From Ustilago trichophora (lineage: Eukaryota; Basidiomycota; Ustilaginomycetes; Ustilaginales; Ustilaginaceae): a stretch of 64,000 nt of DNA. Location of the stretch: assembly GCA_900323505.1 (NCBI GenBank), contig OOIN01000027.1, forward strand, positions 310,001 to 374,000. The letters are read 5' to 3'. Under the pieces are notes generated by a model that saw nothing but the letters and a program-made list of their open reading frames with translations, had not been told where the DNA came from and ran no database searches. The position numbers were made by a program, and so were the translations under genes. Each line of letters opens with the position of its first letter. The stretch's first letter is position 1. Positions 57,821-64,000 of this stretch are shown here, one piece after another.

Positions 57821-60283
57821 TTAGAGATCATGTTGAGCCTCTTCAACCGTTTTATCATCATTCAGCTTGGCTTTACCCTTTCCGTTGAGCTTTTTCCCCT
57901 TCCTCCCATTTCTACACTTGGCATCGTGAACCATGCCCGCGGTAAGAGCTTGCACTTTGACCTCGTCGCCATATCCTGCGATTTTATCTCCCAACTCCCA
58001 GATCCAACCTTGGACGAGGGTCTGGTTGAGATTCGTCTTGGGAACCAGGCTCAGGTTGATCACGTCGGCAAGGATGGCGTTAGGGGTAGAGGCTAGGTTG
58101 TAGAGGTTTTGCCAGAGTGTAAAGAGATGTGGATGTTTGAGCGGATCGACTGGGTTTTCGCCGAGTTCTTTCGATGGGATTAGCGGCAAGGTTGCTGGTG
58201 GTGGTGTGGGGATGTTGAGAGCGTTGGTGGGGTTGGTGATGGTGGGGATGGGTTGCGGTTGATCGGGTTTGGATGCTGTAGGGCGTGTGGAGGAGGCGTC
58301 TTCTCCCCATCCATCGAGAGGCTGTTCATCAACATCAACTCCAACATTATTAGCACCATTTCCATTACCAAAAGCCACACCGTTCTCCTCAGCAGCTTCA
58401 TCCACATCCCCCATCCCACTCTGCATCTCTGCCGCAGCCACAACCGCCTCCCTCACCTTTCCCCTTGCCATCTCCGGAATGTTCCATCCGCCCGTCACCA
58501 CCAACGGCGCAGTGGCCGGATTGAGCAACACATCCCCGGCGTTCGGTACAAACGGATAGGGACCCCTCTCGTTCCAATACAGCAACTTTTCCGTCGGTCT
58601 CAAACCGTTCTCCCAATCCTGCGCCTCTTTCCACATCTGCTCTAGACCTGCTGCATCGTCGATGCGCATCTCTGCAAAAGCGGGGTGCGTCTTCGGATCG
58701 ATCCGACCACCTCTCGGCACGGAAGGATGGATGGTTTCGTTGGTACGTCCAGTCTTGGCCATGTTGGCCCATACGGTGCGCTTCATGGTTTCGGAATCCC
58801 ATTGACGCTGTCGGACGGTGCGTGGATGTTGGTAGTTGATGGTGGGTCGCGAACGATGGGGTAGTTGCATGGCCCATTCTCGACGACGGTCCAAGATGGT
58901 TGCTAGCAGCGGCAGGTCGATGTTGAGCAGAGGACGCAGAGTGGTAGAGCCATCAGGGAGGATGTGAGGATCTACGAGTTGGGAAACCATCCAGATGAGG
59001 GTGATATCGCTCAAGCCATGGTACTGATATCCTCCACCGCAGTCGGTGTGGACACCTTGAAACCACGTCTGTTTCAACACCTGTTTGGTTCGCATGTGTT
59101 TGCCGCGAACACCAAACTCTTGTCCTCCTCCTCCAGCAGCTGCAGACGGAGTAGCCGCAACACTAGGCTGATACCACATGGTCGGCAAGAAATCCTTGCG
59201 ATCCTCCTCCAACGACAGCGCATGGAACCCGAACTGAACGTTGCTGCCCAATCCTGGATCGTAGAAATCGAAGAAATCGATCATAGCATTATCCTGAAAC
59301 ATGCCTGGAAATCCCAATGCCGACACGGTATCCCAGACACCTACAACTTTGATCTGCGGTGGAACGACCATGGTCTTTCTCCTTCTCGAGTTGCATTCTT
59401 GCCTTCTACCCTCTTGGAGAATTTTCCTCTGTTCGGCTGAGAGCTTGGAATTATGCTCCAAGTTGTAGAGATACATACTCGTCGCGATCGCCTCGCTTTC
59501 CGCCGAAGGATATCGCAGCGTAGCATCGTACAGCACTTGAGCAGCGGCGACTTCGGAAGCGATATCGTCGGGATCTCTGCGCTGGTAAGCTGCCCAGATA
59601 TCTGCAAAATGCGTCATCTCCACCTTGGATAGAACTCCGCACCAGTTGATAAGTCCACTGATGCATCGGGCTGTATAGGCACCACGGGAGAATCCGAACA
59701 GGAAAAGTTCATCACCAGGTTGATAGTTGTCGACGATAAACGAGTAGGCTTCTTCGATCTTGCTGCCGAGCGAGAGACCGGTACCTTGGTCAAAGAGGTT
59801 TTGAATCTTGCCGGTACCTGTACCTACTCCAGGCTGATAAAAGACGATTTGGGGCATCACTACTGCCCCTGCTCCATTGCTCTTCGCTTCCTCACTGCTG
59901 CTTCCGCCCAAGGTGGGTGATGGCGGAGGCGAAGTAGCACCAACACCGGAAGAATTCGCAATCACCTTGGCGAGCAGTGCCACGTTTGTAAAGAAATCTC
60001 CTGAATCGGCCGCCGGTTCAGGATCGCTCTTGCCACCCTTTTGGCGCTTTTTATCGCCATTATCGCCACCATCGGTAGAGGAAGAGGCGTGGAAGTGCGA
60101 GCTGGGTTTGGAAAGCGATGTTTTCACCCAGTTGCGCTGTTGGGCGGTACCATCGCAGAGGACGATGATGCGGATGGGTGCACGGGGGATGCGTGGCTGA
60201 AGAGGGGGTGGAAGAGGGGTGGCGGTTGTGAGGGAGGGGATGCCGGATGCGTCCTCCTGATTCGGGGTGGTAAGGGCGATCAT
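57821..60283 (-). CDS. DUF2235 (Tle1-like) alpha/beta-hydrolase
   Basis: 820 residues from the ATG at 60283. The domain begins RIIVLCDGTAQQRN (strand 1 with the Asp-Gly-Thr signature) near residue 38, an 80-residue disordered insertion follows, then FYQPGVGTG, GSKIEEAYSFIVDNYQPGDELFLFGFSRGAYTAR, in parts: LFLFGFSRGAYTAR holds the nucleophile Ser near residue 200. Further conserved: VVGVWDTVSALG with the second acid, VQFGFHALSLEEDRKDFLP, and TWFQGVHTDCGGGY with the catalytic His. This is the fungal version of the DUF2235 family, related in fold to bacterial type VI phospholipase effectors; fungal functions are largely unknown. The C-terminal ~250 residues are variable and include Gly/Asn/Pro-rich stretches. 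Confidence 0.87.
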   Translation of the reverse strand: MIALTTPNQEDASGIPSLTTATPLPPPLQPRIPRAPIRIIVLCDGTAQQRNWVKTSLSKPSSHFHASSSTDGGDNGDKKRQKGGKSDPEPAADSGDFFTNVALLAKVIANSSGVGATSPPPSPTLGGSSSEEAKSNGAGAVVMPQIVFYQPGVGTGTGKIQNLFDQGTGLSLGSKIEEAYSFIVDNYQPGDELFLFGFSRGAYTARCISGLINWCGVLSKVEMTHFADIWAAYQRRDPDDIASEVAAAQVLYDATLRYPSAESEAIATSMYLYNLEHNSKLSAEQRKILQEGRRQECNSRRRKTMVVPPQIKVVGVWDTVSALGFPGMFQDNAMIDFFDFYDPGLGSNVQFGFHALSLEEDRKDFLPTMWYQPSVAATPSAAAGGGGQEFGVRGKHMRTKQVLKQTWFQGVHTDCGGGYQYHGLSDITLIWMVSQLVDPHILPDGSTTLRPLLNIDLPLLATILDRRREWAMQLPHRSRPTINYQHPRTVRQRQWDSETMKRTVWANMAKTGRTNETIHPSVPRGGRIDPKTHPAFAEMRIDDAAGLEQMWKEAQDWENGLRPTEKLLYWNERGPYPFVPNAGDVLLNPATAPLVVTGGWNIPEMARGKVREAVVAAAEMQSGMGDVDEAAEENGVAFGNGNGANNVGVDVDEQPLDGWGEDASSTRPTASKPDQPQPIPTITNPTNALNIPTPPPATLPLIPSKELGENPVDPLKHPHLFTLWQNLYNLASTPNAILADVINLSLVPKTNLNQTLVQGWIWELGDKIAGYGDEVKVQALTAGMVHDAKCRNGRKGKKLNGKGKAKLNDDKTVEEAQHDL

Positions 60284-61482
60284 GGTGGATCGGTTGGGAA
60301 GATGGTGTCAATGGATGCGGATCGAAAGTGAAAGTGATGATGTTGGTGAAGTTGGTGCGAGGTGATGGAGGAAGCACCTACTTTCGACAAAGCCTTTCAA
60401 AAGGGAAAGAGCTGATGCTCTTCCAGTCTACAATATAAGCTCGACACAACGAGGAGTCGAAGCAAGTGTGATGGTTACTCGCGACAAGCATAGACAGGAG
60501 CAACGACGATCCTCTTACCTCTCTAAAGAACCACAACCTCCCGAGGCTTGGCGAACTTCCCCAACGGGACGAGCACGCAACTCTGAGACCTCAGGGTCCA
60601 CATACATTTTGACGCTGCATCTCGCAGTTGTCGACCCTTGCAACCGCTCTCCTCTTTAGGAGACAGGAGACACAACCGCCGATCCTCACCTCGCCTAACC
60701 TGAACCGCGCCCATACGGTGCGGATAAACGTCATACGCGGGAAAAAAAAAGTTACCCGTCTTTTTTCTCTCTCTCACACACACAACAACGACATGCTTTT
60801 TCATGCACCTCTCTCAACGACCTTGCTTTACCGTTCGCATGTCGAAAGTCGATGTGGTGCTGGAAGCGTGAAAGCACACGTGCTAGAACACAAGACCAAG
60901 AATGAGAAAAAATAAATTGCTACCGAAGTCGCACAGTCCAAACAGCAGCATGATTTGGAAATTGCCAACTCGGGCTACAACGAGCTCCCGCTTCGCCTTT
61001 TCCCTACTCTCTCCCGCTCTCTCTACCATCTGACCATCTTCCATCCACATCGCTATCTGAGCCTGTCCAACCCCTGAGACCCAAACTCACGCACAGGGGT
61101 TGCAAAAGTCAAAACAAATCAAGATCGTTATCTCAACAAGTTAGAGCTTGTCTCCTTTTTTTTTTCTCTTTTTTTGACACCAACACCTTCCTCCCATGCA
61201 TCTTATGCAAAAGTTGACACTCCGACGTGTCGGTCCAACTTCTAACTTTTCTCCCACGCTTTCCAAAATGAGTGTATCATGCGGCCCGCTTTCATATCAG
61301 AACTCTATACGCCACACAATGAATCGGCGCACGGTCACAGCTGCACAGTCTCAGAAAGCTTTGGTCGATTGCAATGTTGCATTTCGGCAAGATTTGGTTT
61401 TTGGTTTTTGAGTTTGATGTTACATCGGAAGCTCGACTTTGCCAGGGTCAAGAGGTTGCGCTGTTGGACTGCTCAGGGGCAG
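60284..61482. other. Intergenic region
   Basis: 1.2 kb with short open frames of no recognisable content; contains A- and T-runs near 60742 and 61158-61175. Nothing further supported. Confidence 0.45.
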
Positions 61483-64000
61483 TCATTTGGCGGCGGTGGC
61501 TTCGTCGAGAGGCTGGCTGAGCACCATGGGAGATGCGATGGCGCCTTCGACGATGAGGTCGTCCAGTGACATTTCGGGAGCACTTGCCGATGTCTGTGAT
61601 TCGGTTTTGTCAGCGCCGGCGCTGGAGGCGGGATCGGTGGTCGAGGCCTCGATGACCTCAACAGATGCCTTGTGGGCGTCGTCTACATTGACATCTTCTC
61701 GCTTCGTACCCTCCTCAGTCACATGTTTCGAAGCGTCACTGGCTTCTGCTGGAGGTCGAATGGTGGTGTGACCGTCGGAACGTCGAGTCGCGCTGCCATC
61801 CTGGCTCTGCTCGACAGTGATCTTGGCCGACTCCGAGCTGCTTTCCTCGAGCTTGACAGACAGCTGAGGTAGCTCTTCGCCAGCAGTGGTGTCCTCCTTG
61901 AGAGCTCCAGCTTCTTCGGCAGCTGCAGCGGTCTTGTGGTCATGAATGAGGATACGAGGCTCCTGAGTACGTTTCTCCGTAGCAGGCGTGACCATCTCCA
62001 CCGTCTCCACAGTGTGGGCTGTGTGAGTCATGGAGACTTGAGTTTTCAAGTCAGAGTCGCTTGATTCAGTCGCATGCTTCTTGTCACCTGCTTCGTCCTT
62101 GCTGATGACAGCGCCCGAGACGTGCTTCTTCTCTTCGCTTCTGTCCGGTGCTTTCTCTGTGACAGGAGCAGCCTTCGTGTCCACCGCCTCAATGGCCGGT
62201 GCTTTGTGCTGGACTGACTTCGGTGCCTCAACAGGAGCCTCTTGCACTTTGTCAGAAATCATCGTTTCGACTTCGGTGCTTTCCGTCTTCGGCTTCTCTG
62301 AACTACGGGCTGCCTGCTGCTCACATCTGCCTTCATTCTTTGTGGCATCGCTGTCTGCGGTGTGAATGGGCCTCGTACCATCAGCTGCATCTTCTCCCTT
62401 TGTGGTGGCCGGAGCTGCGTTCTCCTTGACATCCTTCCCCGGCTTCGCCCTGCCTTTGGCATCGACACTAGCCTCTGCCGCCTTCTCGACGTTCTCCTTA
62501 GCAATGGGAGCAGCCCTCGACTCTTCGACAGCCTTAGCCTCCGTCGTGACTGCCCCTGGCTCCAGTTCCATCTTCGTGTTCCTCTCCCAAGATGCAGGTC
62601 GGTCTTCGTTCTTGTCCGATGGCTGTCCTACAATAGTGATGGTTGGCACGTCAGCAATGTTGCTCTCGTCCATGACAGAAGATGGCTCGATTTGAGTCTG
62701 CGACTCGTCCTCCATTTCACTAGCCACGTCTGACTTCGACGCGATTGGTGTCTTGACAGCAGGGATCTCGGCGGCAGCAGCGGTATCAGCCGGCTTGGAA
62801 GCAGCTTCGACCTCCTCCGTCTGCACCGCGTGCGGGTGGTACTCCCTAAAGGCAGCTTGCAGTGGAGAAAGACAAAGGTCTTGGGCAAATTTGGCAGCCG
62901 GACGACGAAAGGGTAGCAAAGGCTCATCCTGCGTCTCTTCAATGTCTGGTTGACTCTCTTTGACCGTGCCGGAAGGTGCTGGCGCCTCGGATCGACTAGC
63001 TTGCTGCTCGTTAGAGGATGGTTCACCATTGCGAGCTTTTTTGAGTGCCGGCTCGTCTGCCTTTGCGGAGGTGTGGTCTGCAGACGCTTCCTGATCGAGC
63101 TCTCTCTTGACCTTTTCTCCAACAGCAGGCTTTTCTGGGGTGGTCATGAGAGCAGCAGAAGAGCTGGCTCCAACAGGCTTGCTGGACGGTCCGGCGTCGC
63201 CAAAGGAGCTGATCTGAGGTTCGTCCATGGCAATATCGCCCGGGACATGTTTCTTGACCCAGGCCTTGGCGTCAGCAGGCGAAGCCATGTGCTTGGAAGT
63301 ATACAGGGTTGATTGAGAGGCCAAGCTGTGTCCGCTCCCGATTCCCAAACGCGAGTAGAGACTCGATTTGCAGAAAGACGCCATCCTGCCACTAACTTCA
63401 GCGACAGCTCTGAGCACTTCCCTGGCGGCGTTCGTGTTCCACACTGGGTGGAAAAAGATATCGATCCCGAGCGGGGTATCGTGTGCGTGTCGGGCCGAGG
63501 AAGGAGACTTGGAGCTGCTGCCGCGGCGGGGCGAAAAGGAGACGCTACTCTTTCTGCGTTTGTGACCATTGGCGCTGGTTTCAAAGCTTCCTTCTTCAAA
63601 AGGGAGGGCTCGAGCGCGAAGGGCGATGATGGAGCCCTGCTTGTGCAGGTCTCCTGAAGCAAGGCTCTTGGCGAGCTCGGCGAATACATTGTCGATCTGC
63701 TGGGGTCGGACGAGCATGGTCCATCTGCCCTGTCTCCACATGGGATGATCGAGCGCCATGAGCATGATCTGCTCGTGGAATCGGTCTTGCACCTCAGTTC
63801 TGCATTGCTTCTTGCTCTTGCCCGCACTCTTGCTGCTGGAACGAACAGGGATCTCATCGTCGTTCTGAATGTCAGATACTTTGGCGGTCGACTCGCGTTC
63901 CATCTGCCTGGCTTTGACGAAAGTGGCCTCGGTGGGGGCGGCGGGCGAAAGTTCAGCTATCTCGTCGACCGATTTGACACCCAACACCCAGATAGGTTGA
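61483..64000 (-). CDS. Disordered protein with an N-terminal DUF1917/Bles03-like segment, 5' end outside window
   Basis: The frame is open to the window edge (the first start-like codon, at 63987, is GTG, and QPIWV precedes it), so the gene is truncated at its 5' end; 839 residues are visible. The first ~260 look ordered: FHEQIMLMALDHPMWRQGRW and WTMLVRPQQIDNVFAELAKSL, then GSIIALRARALPF and GIDIFFHPVWNTNAAREVLRAV, ending near SPADAKAWVKKHVPGD. This resembles the eIF4E-like fold of the DUF1917/Bles03 family (GRWxL..xxxVDxVWxxIA..); that call is tentative. The remaining ~580 residues are Glu/Lys/Ser/Thr/Ala-rich with many short acidic repeats (EESSSESAKITVEQ) and no predicted fold. Function not known. 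Confidence 0.6.
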   Translation of the reverse strand, partial: QPIWVLGVKSVDEIAELSPAAPTEATFVKARQMERESTAKVSDIQNDDEIPVRSSSKSAGKSKKQCRTEVQDRFHEQIMLMALDHPMWRQGRWTMLVRPQQIDNVFAELAKSLASGDLHKQGSIIALRARALPFEEGSFETSANGHKRRKSSVSFSPRRGSSSKSPSSARHAHDTPLGIDIFFHPVWNTNAAREVLRAVAEVSGRMASFCKSSLYSRLGIGSGHSLASQSTLYTSKHMASPADAKAWVKKHVPGDIAMDEPQISSFGDAGPSSKPVGASSSAALMTTPEKPAVGEKVKRELDQEASADHTSAKADEPALKKARNGEPSSNEQQASRSEAPAPSGTVKESQPDIEETQDEPLLPFRRPAAKFAQDLCLSPLQAAFREYHPHAVQTEEVEAASKPADTAAAAEIPAVKTPIASKSDVASEMEDESQTQIEPSSVMDESNIADVPTITIVGQPSDKNEDRPASWERNTKMELEPGAVTTEAKAVEESRAAPIAKENVEKAAEASVDAKGRAKPGKDVKENAAPATTKGEDAADGTRPIHTADSDATKNEGRCEQQAARSSEKPKTESTEVETMISDKVQEAPVEAPKSVQHKAPAIEAVDTKAAPVTEKAPDRSEEKKHVSGAVISKDEAGDKKHATESSDSDLKTQVSMTHTAHTVETVEMVTPATEKRTQEPRILIHDHKTAAAAEEAGALKEDTTAGEELPQLSVKLEESSSESAKITVEQSQDGSATRRSDGHTTIRPPAEASDASKHVTEEGTKREDVNVDDAHKASVEVIEASTTDPASSAGADKTESQTSASAPEMSLDDLIVEGAIASPMVLSQPLDEATAAK

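Noticed and set aside
1241..61482. Programmed stop-codon readthrough (TGA-CTA context) extending enzymes to peroxisomal forms, as described in Ustilago maydis
   Set aside because: I checked the bases after the stops of the clear genes; none has TGA CTA, so no readthrough isoform is proposed.

Overview
The window is a stretch of fungal nuclear DNA, most likely from a smut (Ustilaginomycotina, Ustilaginales-like). Support for this: GC-rich codon usage, mostly intronless large genes with occasional introns of 77-200 bp using GTRAGT-type donors, long Ser/Ala/Pro-rich disordered protein regions, intron-containing nuclear tRNA genes, and copies of ACAAAGGGA, the pheromone response element known from Ustilago maydis. 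This is inferred from style, not from a database match.

Layout. 1-18 kb is a dense housekeeping block: the 3' part of an amidase, an Mps1/TTK spindle-checkpoint kinase, the Sgt2 co-chaperone, the small subunit of molybdopterin synthase followed after 8 bp by a hydrolase-fold protein, a strikingly divergent four-exon histone H4, the RNase H2 C subunit, the Ssz1 Hsp70-like chaperone, a disordered orphan with a 22-Gly run, and a sterol O-acyltransferase. 18.6-23.1 kb is an accessory island of different character: an intron-bearing tRNA-Glu, a partial copy of that tRNA, duplicated modules, a 110-bp tandem duplication, small unrecognised ORFs and ORF debris. 23.2-31.4 kb holds a SAM methyltransferase, a probable mitochondrial helical-repeat protein, an ER thioredoxin-fold protein ending in HDEL and a Rua1_C-type regulator. 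31.4-43.0 kb has no supportable gene. 43.0-64.0 kb resumes ordinary genes: a NAPE-PLD-like metallo-hydrolase, the farnesyltransferase beta subunit with two exact pheromone response elements in its promoter, a membrane-anchored amidohydrolase, an UNC93-like transporter, a tRNA-Ala, a ZC3H3-like CCCH zinc-finger protein, a DUF2235 hydrolase and the 3' part of a disordered protein.

The genes do not form one pathway. The observations that stand out are (1) the divergent histone H4, with three of four acetylatable tail lysines lost but its ORF intact across three introns; (2) the MOCS2A-type gene and a nucleophile-less alpha/beta hydrolase arranged as a possible bicistron, whose stop overlaps the convergent H4 stop by 4 bp; (3) the paired pheromone response elements upstream of the farnesyltransferase that would prenylate mating pheromone, and a second cluster of four such motifs at 15.1-15.3 kb; (4) the 11.6-kb gene-free block enriched in GTACAGT; (5) the repeat-laden island beside the tRNA-Glu. 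All exon structures were read by eye; no alignment or search was run.
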